Source: Zeaxanthinibacter sp. PT1 (GTDB taxonomy: Bacteria; Bacteroidota; Bacteroidia; Flavobacteriales; Flavobacteriaceae). From it: DNA of 64,000 nt. Below are positions 45,076 through 54,258 of this stretch, in pieces. The position numbers were made by a program, and so were the translations under genes. The DNA lies in NCBI RefSeq assembly GCF_028464225.1, contig NZ_JAQPCN010000001.1:372001-436000 (forward strand), given 5' to 3'. Each line of letters begins with the position of its first letter. The stretch's first letter is position 1. A model generated the notes under the pieces. That model saw nothing but the letters and a program-made list of their open reading frames with translations, made no database searches and had not been told where the DNA came from.

Positions 45076-45083
45076 CAAATATA
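45076..45083 (-). promoter_or_regulatory. Probable -7 box of rpsP-rimM
   Basis: TATATTTG on the minus strand, a perfect TAnnTTTG box, 116 bases before the rpsP start. No TTG at the expected -33 spacing was found. The remaining bases of the 44961-45273 gap show no other recognisable element. Confidence 0.45.
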
Positions 45084-45273
45084 AGTTTTAAAATTAAAGT
45101 GTACCTCATGAAATTGAAAGAAATTAGCCAGAGAATTAATTTCGTTTTAACAATTGGCGGAATAAGCTGTTAAATCTATGTAAAACCCCCGTATTTACTT
45201 GTGTTTCCGTCATTATCTTTTATCTTATATACAGTGACTGTTGAGAAACAACAGCTAGAATAGAAAGATAAAA

Positions 45274-45744
45274 ATGAAGATAGATAGTATGAAGTATTCA
45301 GAAAAGATTACAAACAAATTAAACGACTTATTAGAGAAAACATATGACGCTAAAAAGGGATACGCCTTGGCAGCAGACAAAATTGATACACCAACCGTGC
45401 ACCGTTTTCTGTATGACAAAGTGAGCCAGAGAGCAAATTTTGCACAGGAATTAGAAAACGAAATGCGAGAACACGGTGAGGTGAAAGAAGGCAGCAGCAG
45501 TTTTAAAGGCGATATGCACAGAACCTGGATGAACATTACTTCCAGCTTGTCCGGTGATGACACCGAACGCATACTGGAAGAAGTAGAACGTGGAGAAAAG
45601 GCTAGTTTAGAAGAATACAACGACATTCTTTCTGACGAAGAATACAGCTTACAGCCTTCAACCAGGAACCTGCTCACCAAGCAGCGTAACGCCATACAAA
45701 GCGCCTTGAATACCGCCAAGGTATATGAAGAAATGGTATCCTAG
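45274..45744 (+). CDS. DUF2383 / PA2169-type four-helix-bundle protein
   Basis: A 156-residue cytoplasmic protein of the DUF2383 type: ITNKLNDLLEKTYDAKKGYA, FLYDKVSQRANFAQELENEM, GSSSFKGDMHRTWMNI and GEKASLEEYNDIL are regularly spaced helices with acidic residues and histidines like ferritin-like four-helix bundles. Family function is unknown; a stress-linked role is assumed by analogy. Translation may start at 45274 or at 45289 (second ATG). A terminator follows. Confidence 0.85.
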   Translation: MKIDSMKYSEKITNKLNDLLEKTYDAKKGYALAADKIDTPTVHRFLYDKVSQRANFAQELENEMREHGEVKEGSSSFKGDMHRTWMNITSSLSGDDTERILEEVERGEKASLEEYNDILSDEEYSLQPSTRNLLTKQRNAIQSALNTAKVYEEMVS

Positions 45745-45768
45745 TCATAAGATACACGACCAATTGAT

Positions 45769-45802
45769 TAAAAATCCGGGAGTTATATTCCCGGATTTTT
45801 TA
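45769..45802 (+). terminator. Terminator of the DUF2383 gene
   Basis: AAAAATCCGGGA and TCCCGGATTTTT pair and are followed by T residues. Confidence 0.9.
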
Positions 45803-45892
45803 TTAGTTGATAACTACTGACAATTCACTTTCTTCAACTTAGGGCAATTATGTAATTTTATAGCCTGCATTACACCCTCTAAGCTTGTATTC

Positions 45893-48800
45893 ATGTACCT
45901 GATTTTTGATACCGAAACCACGGGATTACCCAAACGGTGGGACGCCCCTTTCCACGACACTGATAACTGGCCCCGCTGTGTACAGATTGCCTGGCAATTA
46001 CACGACAATATGGGCCGCCTGGTGGAACACCAGGATTTCCTGATTCGCCCTGACGGTTTTGATATTCCTTATGACGCGGAGAAAATTCACGGCATATCGA
46101 CCGATCTCGCCAGGGAACAAGGTATACCCCTCGGTGAAGCCCTTGATAAATTTAATGCCGCCCTTGCCAAGGCAAAATTTATAGTGGGTCAGAATGTAGG
46201 GTTTGATGTGAACATCATGGGGGCGGAATTCCACAGGGAGGCCATTGAAAACCCTTTGCAAGAACTTCCCGTTCTTGACACCTGTACGGAGGCAACTGCA
46301 GAATTATGCCAGATTCCCGGGGGACGTGGCGGAAAATTTAAACTCCCCACCCTAACAGAACTCCACCAGCACTTGTTTGGAGAACCGTTTTCTGAGGCTC
46401 ACAATGCAACGGCCGATGTTGAAGCAACAACCCGCTGTTTCCTCGAACTCCTGCGCCGAAGACAATATTCGTTACAAACACTGCAGCAAGCCCCGGGTTA
46501 CTACGAACAATACGAAGAAGTTAACCCCACCGAGATCCCTAAGATCGGGCTGAGACATGTCAACCTGAAAAAGGCTTCCAAAAAAATCGCGGACAAGCTG
46601 GGAACCCACGAAGGGCCAAGTATTTCTAAAGAAGAGATACGGGAAAACCTGGAACACCTGGAAGAGGCTCCTTTTGTTCACCTGCACAACCACTCCCAGT
46701 TCTCCGTTCTGCAATCCACCATTAAGATCAAGGACCTCGTACAGACAGCCGGGGAAATGGGCATGCCTGCCGTAGCGATTACGGATCACGCGAATATGAT
46801 GGGAGCTTTCCATTTTGTTCGTGAAGTAAAAGCGTACAATAAAAACGTACAGGAACAAGCCGCAGGAGAAGGAGAAGAAACGACTTCAAAAGAACTTGTG
46901 CCTATTATCGGGTGCGAATTCTTTGTCTGCGAAGATCACACCAACAAAAATGTCAAAGACATAGGCTACCAGGTGGTCTTTCTTGCCAAGAATAAAAAAG
47001 GATACCACAACCTGGCCAAAATGTCCTCCCTGGCATATACTGACGGGTTCTATTACGTGCCACGGATAGATCGAAAAATTGTGGAGCAATACAAGGACGA
47101 CATCATCGTCCTTACCGGGAATATTTATGGAGAAGTTCCATCCAAAATTCTGAACGTAGGTGAGAACCAGGCCGAGGAAGCTTTGCTTTGGTGGAAATCC
47201 GTTTTTGGAGAAGACCTTTACGTAGAGGTCATGCGTCACGGGCAGGAGGATGAAGACCGCGCTAACCAGGTGCTGATCAGTATGGCCAAGAAGCATAACG
47301 TGCCCCTGGTTGCGACCAACAATACGTATTACATGCAGAAGGAGGATGCCGAGGCGCATGATATCCTCCTGTGTGTGAAAGATGGCGAAAAGCAGTCTAC
47401 TCCAATAGGCAGAGGACGTGGCTACCGCTACGGCCTTCCCAACCAGGAGTACTACTTTAAATCTCCCGAGGAGATGAAAACGTTATTCAAGGATCTGCCG
47501 GAGTCTATCCTCAACATCGCAGACCTCGTTGAGAAGATTGAACCCTATGACCTGGCCAGGGATGTGTTACTCCCGGCATTTGAGATCCCCGAAGAATTTA
47601 AAGTAGCAGAAGACGAAGAAGACGGGGGTAAGCGAGGAGAGAACGCCTACCTGCGCCACATCACCTTTGAAGGCGCTAAGAAAAGGTATGGCGAGATCAC
47701 GCCAGAGATAGAAGAGCGGCTGAACTTTGAATTGCAGACCATTGAAAACTCCGGTTACCCGGGATATTTCCTTATTGTAGAGGATTTCATCCGGGAAGCC
47801 AGGAATATGGACGTATCTGTAGGACCCGGAAGAGGATCCGCTGCAGGATCGGTGGTCGCATACTGCCTCAAGATCACCAATATAGACCCTATAAAGTACG
47901 ACCTGCTTTTTGAGCGGTTCCTGAACCCCGACAGGGTATCCATGCCCGATATTGATATCGACTTTGATGATGAGGGAAGAAGCAGGGTTATGGATTACGT
48001 TATTGAAAAATACGGAGCTAACCAGGTAGCGCAGATCATTACCTATGGAACCATGGCTGCCAAATCATCTATCAGGGATACTGCCAGGGTACTGGACCTG
48101 CCACTAAGTGACGCGGACCGGATCTCGAAGCTGATACCGGCTATGTCTAAGCTTGGAAAGATTTTTGGCATCCCGGAATCCGATCTGAAGAAGAAGTTCC
48201 GTTCTGACGATATGGAAAAAGTAAATCATCTTCTTAATATCTCTGAAGGTGACGACCTGGAAGCCCAGACGGTAAACATGGCCAGGATCCTGGAAGGTTC
48301 GGTAAGGAATACGGGGATACATGCTTGTGGAGTGATCATTACCCCGGACGACATCACTAAATTTGTACCGGTTTCCACTGCTAAGGATTCCGATCTCTAC
48401 GTAACTCAATTTGACAACTCGGTTGTAGAAAGTGCCGGCCTGTTAAAAATGGATTTCCTGGGCCTTAAAACTTTGACCCTGATCAAGGACACGGTAAAGA
48501 TCGTAAAGGCCAAGCACGGTATTTCCCTGGTGCCGGATGATTTCCCGCTGGACGATACAAAAACCTACGAACTCTTCCAGAGGGGAGAAACCGTTGGTGT
48601 ATTCCAGTATGAATCGCCCGGGATGCAGAAGCACATGAAGGACCTTAAGCCTACGGTGTTTGATGACCTGATAGCCATGAACGCCTTGTACCGGCCGGGA
48701 CCTATGGAATACATCCCAAGTTTTATTGCTCGGAAGCACGGGAGGGAAGAGATCAGTTATGACCTACCGGAAATGGAAGAATACCTGCAAGAGACCTACG

Positions 48801-50269
48801 GGATAACCGTGTACCAGGAGCAGGTGATGTTATTATCGCAGAAACTTGCCGGATTTTCAAAAGGTGAAGCGGATGTTCTGCGGAAAGCTATGGGTAAGAA
48901 GATCTTTGCCCTGCTTGAAAAACTAAAGCCCAAATTCCTGGATGGAGGGGAAGAGAGAGGACACCCGAGGAATGTCCTTGAAAAGATATGGAAAGACTGG
49001 GAAGCCTTTGCGTCTTATGCCTTTAATAAAAGTCACTCTACCTGTTATGCTTATATCGCCTACCAGACAGCTTACCTGAAAGCCCACTACCCGGCAGAAT
49101 ACATGGCTGCAGTGCTTTCTAATAACATGAATGATATTAAGCAGGTGACCTTTTTCATGGAAGAATGCCGCCGAATGGGATTAGAGGTATTAGGACCGGA
49201 TGTGAACGAATCCTATTACAAGTTCGCGGTAAATAACCAGAATGCCATCCGCTTTGGGATGGGCGCCATTAAGGGCGTGGGCAGGTCTGCCGTAGAAACT
49301 ATCGTAGCAGAGCGAAAAGAAAACGGGCATTTCCTATCTGTTTTTGATCTGTCCAAGCGAATCGATCTCAGGGCAGCCAACAAGAAGGCGTTTGAAAACC
49401 TGGCCTTAGCCGGGGGCTTCGATTCTTTCGGAGACACCCACAGGGCCCAGTATTTCCACGCGGAAGGAGATGGGATCACTTTCCTTGAAAAAGTGATCAA
49501 GTACGGCGCCAGGGCCCAGGAAAGTGCAAATTCGTCCCAGGTGAGCCTTTTTGGCAGTGCCAGTGAAGTACAGATTCCCGAACCCGAAGTACCCCCTTGT
49601 GAACCTTGGGGAACCATGGAAAAGTTACGAAAGGAAAAAGAGGTAGTGGGGATCTATATCTCCGGGCATCCATTAGATGACTTTAAGATAGAGGTTAAAA
49701 CCTTCTGTAATGCTGACCTCTCTTGCTTCCAAAACCTACCGGAATACGTGAATCGTGAATTATCATTTGCAGGTGTAATTACTGATGTACAGCACAGGGT
49801 TTCCAAGAATGGCAAAGGATGGGGCTTATTTACCGTGGAAGACTATAACGAATCTTTCGAATTCAGGATATTTGGCGAAGAATACCTGAAGTTCCGCCAT
49901 TTCCTGATGATCAATTCATTCATCTACATCAAGGCCTATGTTCGTGAAGGTTGGACCAACCGGGATACAGGTATGAAAGGCGACCCAAGATTACAGTTCA
50001 ACAGTTTTATGTTGTTGCAGGACGTCATGGAAAACTTCGCCAAAAAACTAACCATCAACCTGGACATCAACAGGCTGGAGGAGAGTCGCATTCATAAACT
50101 GAAGGACATCCTGGTATCTTTCCAGGGGAACCACCCACTTAACTTCTCTATCTATGAGATGGAGGAATCCATAAAAGTGAACCTCTCCAGCCGGAAGCAG
50201 AAGATCGGGATAAGCAGTGAATTACTGCAATTACTGGAGGAACAGGAAGTGCATTTTAAACTGAATTGA
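45893..50269 (+). CDS. dnaE: DNA polymerase III alpha subunit with fused 3'-5' exonuclease
   Basis: A 1458-residue replicative polymerase. Residues 1-190 form a DEDDh proofreading exonuclease: FDTETTGLP (DxE), GQNVGFDVNIMG and HNATADVEATTR (H-x4-D). A PHP domain begins near 262 (HLHNHSQFSVLQSTIKI). The C-family polymerase core follows with VGPGRGSAAGSVVAYCLKI and the catalytic PDIDIDFDDEGRSRVM (near 685). An OB-fold region (ELSFAGVITDVQHRVSKNGK) lies before the C-terminus. In E. coli the exonuclease is the separate DnaQ; the fused form is typical of Bacteroidota. It stands alone as a transcription unit. Confidence 0.96.
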   Translation: MYLIFDTETTGLPKRWDAPFHDTDNWPRCVQIAWQLHDNMGRLVEHQDFLIRPDGFDIPYDAEKIHGISTDLAREQGIPLGEALDKFNAALAKAKFIVGQNVGFDVNIMGAEFHREAIENPLQELPVLDTCTEATAELCQIPGGRGGKFKLPTLTELHQHLFGEPFSEAHNATADVEATTRCFLELLRRRQYSLQTLQQAPGYYEQYEEVNPTEIPKIGLRHVNLKKASKKIADKLGTHEGPSISKEEIRENLEHLEEAPFVHLHNHSQFSVLQSTIKIKDLVQTAGEMGMPAVAITDHANMMGAFHFVREVKAYNKNVQEQAAGEGEETTSKELVPIIGCEFFVCEDHTNKNVKDIGYQVVFLAKNKKGYHNLAKMSSLAYTDGFYYVPRIDRKIVEQYKDDIIVLTGNIYGEVPSKILNVGENQAEEALLWWKSVFGEDLYVEVMRHGQEDEDRANQVLISMAKKHNVPLVATNNTYYMQKEDAEAHDILLCVKDGEKQSTPIGRGRGYRYGLPNQEYYFKSPEEMKTLFKDLPESILNIADLVEKIEPYDLARDVLLPAFEIPEEFKVAEDEEDGGKRGENAYLRHITFEGAKKRYGEITPEIEERLNFELQTIENSGYPGYFLIVEDFIREARNMDVSVGPGRGSAAGSVVAYCLKITNIDPIKYDLLFERFLNPDRVSMPDIDIDFDDEGRSRVMDYVIEKYGANQVAQIITYGTMAAKSSIRDTARVLDLPLSDADRISKLIPAMSKLGKIFGIPESDLKKKFRSDDMEKVNHLLNISEGDDLEAQTVNMARILEGSVRNTGIHACGVIITPDDITKFVPVSTAKDSDLYVTQFDNSVVESAGLLKMDFLGLKTLTLIKDTVKIVKAKHGISLVPDDFPLDDTKTYELFQRGETVGVFQYESPGMQKHMKDLKPTVFDDLIAMNALYRPGPMEYIPSFIARKHGREEISYDLPEMEEYLQETYGITVYQEQVMLLSQKLAGFSKGEADVLRKAMGKKIFALLEKLKPKFLDGGEERGHPRNVLEKIWKDWEAFASYAFNKSHSTCYAYIAYQTAYLKAHYPAEYMAAVLSNNMNDIKQVTFFMEECRRMGLEVLGPDVNESYYKFAVNNQNAIRFGMGAIKGVGRSAVETIVAERKENGHFLSVFDLSKRIDLRAANKKAFENLALAGGFDSFGDTHRAQYFHAEGDGITFLEKVIKYGARAQESANSSQVSLFGSASEVQIPEPEVPPCEPWGTMEKLRKEKEVVGIYISGHPLDDFKIEVKTFCNADLSCFQNLPEYVNRELSFAGVITDVQHRVSKNGKGWGLFTVEDYNESFEFRIFGEEYLKFRHFLMINSFIYIKAYVREGWTNRDTGMKGDPRLQFNSFMLLQDVMENFAKKLTINLDINRLEESRIHKLKDILVSFQGNHPLNFSIYEMEESIKVNLSSRKQKIGISSELLQLLEEQEVHFKLN

Positions 50270-50412
50270 TTAGCAGGGAAGCTCAAATCGCACAGATCCT
50301 AATTAACAGCTAAAGCCCTCTCATTAACAATGTCTTAATAGCATAGGAAGAATTGATGGTTATATAGGTAAAATGTATTTGTTTGGAGTAAGAAAAAGCC
50401 CGAATATTTGAC

Positions 50413-50420
50413 TAAATTTG
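50413..50420 (+). promoter_or_regulatory. Probable -7 box of trxA
   Basis: TAAATTTG is a perfect TAnnTTTG box 23 bases before the thioredoxin ATG. A TTG further upstream (50383) is at a longer spacing than usual. Confidence 0.5.
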
Positions 50421-50443
50421 CATAATTCGAAAAACTAGATAAA

Positions 50444-50761
50444 ATGGCTTTAGAAATAACAGACGCTACTTTTGACGAGGTAGTATTGAAAAGTGATAAA
50501 CCCGTAGTTGTAGATTTCTGGGCGGCTTGGTGCGGTCCTTGTAGGATGGTAGGCCCCATCATTGATGAGGTCAGCGAAGAATACAAAGACAAAGCGGTAG
50601 TCGGCAAAGTAGACGTCGATGCCAACCAGGAGTTCGCAGCCAAGTATGGCGTGCGTAACATCCCCACAGTTTTAGTCTTCAAAGACGGTGAAATCGTGAA
50701 CAGACAAGTAGGTGTATCCCCTAAGAAGGTTTACACGGACGCTATTGACGCGGTTCTATAG
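50444..50761 (+). CDS. trxA: Thioredoxin
   Basis: A 105-residue cytoplasmic thioredoxin with the redox motif W-C-G-P-C at residues 29-33 (C30 and C33), FWAAWCGPCRMVGPI, the cis-proline segment VRNIPTVLVFKDGE and a GVSPKKVYTDAI helix. Size and motifs are canonical. It has its own promoter-like box and a strong terminator, so it is a single-gene unit. Confidence 0.97.
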   Translation: MALEITDATFDEVVLKSDKPVVVDFWAAWCGPCRMVGPIIDEVSEEYKDKAVVGKVDVDANQEFAAKYGVRNIPTVLVFKDGEIVNRQVGVSPKKVYTDAIDAVL

Positions 50762-50787
50762 AACTACGAAATAGCATTTAATATAGG

Positions 50788-50814
50788 AATCCGGCCGATT
50801 GGCCGGATTTTTTT
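50788..50814 (+). terminator. Terminator of trxA
   Basis: AATCCGGCC and GGCCGGATT pair around GATT and are followed by TTTTTT. Confidence 0.92.
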
Positions 50815-50866
50815 ATGCTCGCTCACCCGATGTAAATAACACCCATAAGTTCTTTATATTCGTGCT

Positions 50867-51796
50867 ATGGACCTTTCTAAGGAATTACATAAGGCGGCTT
50901 TATTCCCCAACCTTGAACTTTTGGCGAAGCAGATCGTTGAGGGATATATCAGCGGCATCCATAAAAGTCCTTTTCATGGGTTCTCTGCGGAGTTTGCAGA
51001 ACACGCCATCTACAATACTGGCGAAAGCACAAAACACATCGACTGGAAGCTCTTTGCGCGTACAGATAAGCTTTATACCAAAAAGTACGAGGAAGAAACC
51101 AACCTCAGGTGTCATATGATTCTGGACAATTCGGCCTCCATGTATTACCCGGAAATGGAACAGCCTGCGTTAGAGAACTTGAACAAGATGGGGTTTGCGG
51201 TACTTGCCATAGCCGCTTTGATGGAACTTTTGAAGAAACAAAGGGATGCTGTGGGTTTGAGCATATTCTCCGATAACTACCATTACTACGCCCCGGACAA
51301 AGGAAGTGAACGGCACCGCCAGATGTTACTGAATAAGTTAGGCGAAATGGTCAATACCCCTCAACCTGGTAAAGAAACTGAAATCTATACCTACTTACAC
51401 CAGATCGCTGAGAAAATTAAAAGGCGTAGCCTGGTATTTTTATTTACAGATATGTGGCAAACCGGGGAGGATGACGAGAAGCTATTTGAAGCACTCCGCC
51501 ATTTAAAGTACAACAAGCACGAAGTGGTAGTATTCCACTTGCTGGACAGGGACACAGAAGTAGGGTTTAATTTTGGGAGTGGACCTAAGCGATTTCTCGA
51601 CGTGGAGACGGGTGATTATATCGACCTGTATTCGGATAATGTTAAAGAGGCCTATGAGCGCAAGGTGAATGAATTTTTTCAGCATATAAAATTGCAATGT
51701 GCCCGATACCGGATTAAATATGTAGAAATTGATGTAGGGGAATCATTTGCCAAGGTCCTGAATACCTTTATGATAGAAAGGCAGCAATTCGGGTGA
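50867..51796 (+). CDS. DUF58 domain protein
   Basis: A 309-residue cytoplasmic protein with the DUF58 hallmark HKSPFHGFSAEFAEHAIYNT, HIDWKLFARTDKLYTKKYEE and a von Willebrand A-like fold: HMILDNSASM (MIDAS-type D-x-S-x-S), FTDMWQ and LLDRDTEVGF. Such proteins often work with MoxR AAA+ ATPases as partners, but no MoxR gene is adjacent here. The likely promoter is TATATTCG, one change from TAnnTTTG, 8 bases before the ATG. Function is not settled. Confidence 0.88.
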   Translation: MDLSKELHKAALFPNLELLAKQIVEGYISGIHKSPFHGFSAEFAEHAIYNTGESTKHIDWKLFARTDKLYTKKYEEETNLRCHMILDNSASMYYPEMEQPALENLNKMGFAVLAIAALMELLKKQRDAVGLSIFSDNYHYYAPDKGSERHRQMLLNKLGEMVNTPQPGKETEIYTYLHQIAEKIKRRSLVFLFTDMWQTGEDDEKLFEALRHLKYNKHEVVVFHLLDRDTEVGFNFGSGPKRFLDVETGDYIDLYSDNVKEAYERKVNEFFQHIKLQCARYRIKYVEIDVGESFAKVLNTFMIERQQFG

Positions 51797-51829
51797 TAAA
51801 ATCTTTTTGTGGTTTTTGAATAAAATTGT

Positions 51830-51859
51830 TTGTCAAATTGAAATAGCAATGTATATTTG
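51830..51859 (+). promoter_or_regulatory. Promoter of tRNA-Asp
   Basis: TTG (51830-51832), 19 bases, then TATATTTG (51852-51859): a full match to the Bacteroidota TTG/TAnnTTTG promoter pattern. The tRNA begins 17 bases after the -7 box. Confidence 0.75.
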
Positions 51860-51876
51860 CACACGCTAAACGCCAC

Positions 51877-51950
51877 GGTCTGGTAGTTCAGTTGGTTAGA
51901 ATACCTGCCTGTCACGCAGGGGGTCGCGGGTTCGAGTCCCGTCCAGACCG
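51877..51950 (+). tRNA. tRNA-Asp, anticodon GTC
   Basis: A 74-nt tRNA with acceptor GGTCTGG/CCAGACC, D-arm, anticodon stem CTGCC/GCAGG with loop TGTCACG-type positions giving GTC, T-arm GCGGGTTCGAGTCCCGT and discriminator G. CCA is not encoded. Confidence 0.96.
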
Positions 51951-51959
51951 CAAGAAGCA

Positions 51960-51992
51960 AAGCCCTTTACACGCAGTGTAAGGGGCTTTTTT
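51960..51992 (+). terminator. Terminator of tRNA-Asp
   Basis: AAGCCCTTTACAC and GTGTAAGGGGCTT pair around GCA, followed by TTTT. Similar hairpins head each copy of the repeats that follow. Confidence 0.9.
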
Positions 51993-52032
51993 CGTTCAGA
52001 GCGTTAAAAGCTTGCTTTTATAAGCGAAGGAA

Positions 52033-52590
52033 CGGAAAAAGCCCAACCCAACGCAGTTGGGAAAGGGCTTTGCTCTTGCAGGGCCACCCCCCCAGGGCCG
52101 ATTTCCGAGCCTGCGAGGAAATGAATCCCGTCATGGTTCGAAGCCTGCCAGGGGCCCATCCTACCGGCACGGGCAGGTAAATTCGAGGTTCGAGGTTCGA
52201 AACACGTTATATAAATTTAAACCTCAACGCAGTTGGGAAAGGGCGTGCTAATTGCAGGGCCACCCCATTGGGCCGATTTCCGAGCCTGCGAGGAAATCAA
52301 TCCCGGGATGGTTCGAAGCCTGCCAAGGGCAGGTAAATTCGATGTTCGAGGTCCGAAACACTTTATAATTTAAACCTCAACGCAGTCGAGCAAAGGGCTT
52401 TGCTCTTCCAGGGCCACCCCATTGGGCCCACAGTGGAGCGAAGCGATCACTGTAATCCCGTCCCATAAAAATATAAGCCACTCCCAACGCAGTTGGGAAA
52501 AGACTTTGCCTTGCAGGGCCACCCCCAGTGCCGATTTCCGAGCCCGCAAGAAAATTAATCCTGAATGCCCTGATCAATTTAAATGCAGCG
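52033..52590 (+). repeat. Four degenerate tandem copies after tRNA-Asp
   Basis: Each unit starts with a terminator-like hairpin: CCCAACGCAGTTGGG-type sequences at 52051, 52227, 52380 and 52487, the offsets being 176, 153 and 107 bases. This is followed by CAGGGCCACCCC and then a hairpin. In three units the hairpin is ATTTCC with GGAAAT or GAAAAT (52101, 52276, 52534). In the third unit (52430-52453) it is ACAGTG with CACTGT around GAGCGAAGCGAT. Units one and two also carry GGTTCGAAGCCTGCC, similar to a tRNA T-arm. None folds as a tRNA. There is no coding frame. Confidence 0.75.
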
Positions 52591-52598
52591 GGAAGCAT

Positions 52599-52740
52599 GG
52601 GGGGAGCCCCCCGCCCCAATCGCAAGATAGTCGTCCCCACTGCAGGAAACAAGCAGCTAAAAATTGTACCTCAGTGCAAGTTTATTGCAGGGGGAAAAGC
52701 GAACTTAAAGGTGGGTGGGGGGGGCGGGTTAAGCCACCCC
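52599..52740 (+). repeat. Two-hairpin repeat, inverted pair E
   Basis: A forward unit (GGGGGGAGCCCCCCGCCCC ... ACTGCAGGAAACAAGCAG) and an inverted unit (CAGTGCAAGTTTATTGCAG ... GGTTAAGCCACCCC) face each other across an AAAATTGTACCT spacer. The same pair with nearly the same spacer is found at 54790. The rest of the 51993-52881 gap is covered by the tandem copies described above. Confidence 0.75.
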
Positions 52741-52881
52741 AGGAATCCATTGGTAGTATATGCTCAAATCACCACTTACAGGACTAATGGTTTCAGGTCC
52801 TATATGGGTCCCGAAAGATTGTCTTTAATAGGAATACGTTGGAATTATCGTAAATTCATAAAAGCTAAAACCTAACTTAGA

Positions 52882-54252
52882 ATGAAAATCCCACGATTCA
52901 TTTATTTCCTTACAGTTTGCGTGATAATGGCCTGCAATCAGGGTACAGAACAAAAGAAAGATGTCACCATAAACAGTGATGAAAATCCAACCCCTACAGT
53001 AGTCACTGCTGATATCGAAGCGGGTATTAAAGCCAATATTGCCAGGAAAGTTGAGGAAGACGGGGGGTACTTTCTATTACCGACAGACGAGAAGATCCTG
53101 AAGCTGGAGCTTGTTCGTGTACATACCGAATACCTTTCTAATCTGGGTCCTAACCGGCATTTTGCCTGTGTAGACCTGGCCGATGTAAGCGGTGACGTTT
53201 ACGATGTTGATTTTTTCCTCGAAGGAGAGCCGGGGAGCATGAAAGTTACGGAAACCACCCTCCATAAACTCAATGGCAAACCCATGTATACCTGGAAACA
53301 ACGCGAGGACAAGACCTGGTACAGGGTGCCCTTAGAAAACGCCTCTTCCGATTTACTTGGCGTAATCGAAGGCGAAGATAGTTTCCGGTTTAATTACGAA
53401 CTTACACTTCCTGAAATCAAGGCACCTGCCAAACTGTGGCTTCCAGTACCACAAAGCGATCGTTTCCAGGACGTGAAATTGGTATCGCTAACAACCCCAG
53501 TTGCTCATCAAATGCTCGAAGAGAGCACCCATGGAAATACCATATTATACATGGAATTCGCACCGATACACAGCGGAAAGAAAATAGAAGTGAATTACGA
53601 TGTTAAAAGACTGGAGAAACAGCCCTATCTGGAAGATGAATCTCCAACGCGCTATCTGAACGCAAGTGCTCTGATGCCTGTGGGCGACCGCTTCCAGATC
53701 CTGGCAGATTCTATCATCGGGGATAAACGCAACGGTGGAACGATTATGCAGGCAAGGGCATTATACGACTACGTTATTGATAATATGCGCTACATTAAAG
53801 CCGGAAAATACGGAACCGGAGATGCGGTTTACGCCTGCGATGCCCTCACCGGTAATTGCACGGAATTCCATTCGCTCTTTATTTCCCTGGCCAGGTCAGC
53901 GGGAATCCCGTCCCGATTTGCAGTAGGAGCCTCCATTCCCTCAGATCGGGATGAAGGAGGTATTGATGGATATCATTGCTGGGCCGAATTTTACGCGGAG
54001 GAAAAGTGGTGGCCAGTCGATATCAGCGAAGCCAATAAATACACTGCGCTTGCCACCTATTACTTTGGCAGGCATCCGGCAAATCGCATAGAATTCAGCC
54101 GAGGGCGCGATCTACAGGTTGACCCTGGTCCCCAATCGGGTAGCATCAATTTCCTGGCATACCCGGTTATGGAAATCGGCAATACGCCCGCTTTCCCTGA
54201 GACCTTTTTCTCATTCAGCAGGAATGCCGGAACTGGAGATGTAATCAAATGA
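52882..54252 (+). CDS. Transglutaminase-like lipoprotein
   Basis: A 456-residue lipoprotein (lipid cysteine 18, VIMAC). The C-terminal half has a transglutaminase-like catalytic triad: NCTEFHSLFISLARSAG (cysteine near 325), DGYHCWAEF (histidine near 363) and WPVDISEA (aspartate near 379). The N-terminal half contains two beta-rich regions, one of them with FNYELTLPEI and LWLPVPQSD. The family acts as proteases, peptidoglycan-associated enzymes or cross-linking enzymes, and the target here is unknown. It is convergent with the small EHP-repeat lipoprotein, 6 bases away. Confidence 0.87.
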   Translation: MKIPRFIYFLTVCVIMACNQGTEQKKDVTINSDENPTPTVVTADIEAGIKANIARKVEEDGGYFLLPTDEKILKLELVRVHTEYLSNLGPNRHFACVDLADVSGDVYDVDFFLEGEPGSMKVTETTLHKLNGKPMYTWKQREDKTWYRVPLENASSDLLGVIEGEDSFRFNYELTLPEIKAPAKLWLPVPQSDRFQDVKLVSLTTPVAHQMLEESTHGNTILYMEFAPIHSGKKIEVNYDVKRLEKQPYLEDESPTRYLNASALMPVGDRFQILADSIIGDKRNGGTIMQARALYDYVIDNMRYIKAGKYGTGDAVYACDALTGNCTEFHSLFISLARSAGIPSRFAVGASIPSDRDEGGIDGYHCWAEFYAEEKWWPVDISEANKYTALATYYFGRHPANRIEFSRGRDLQVDPGPQSGSINFLAYPVMEIGNTPAFPETFFSFSRNAGTGDVIK

Positions 54253-54258
54253 TTAACC

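Noticed and set aside
51679-51960. Open frame of 93 codons on the minus strand over tRNA-Asp
   Set aside because: Its start is the complement of the tRNA and the rest is antisense to the DUF58 gene.
52377-52875. Three open frames in the repeat region after tRNA-Asp
   Set aside because: They are made of degenerate repeat copies with arginine-, glycine- and proline-rich products and no conserved pattern.
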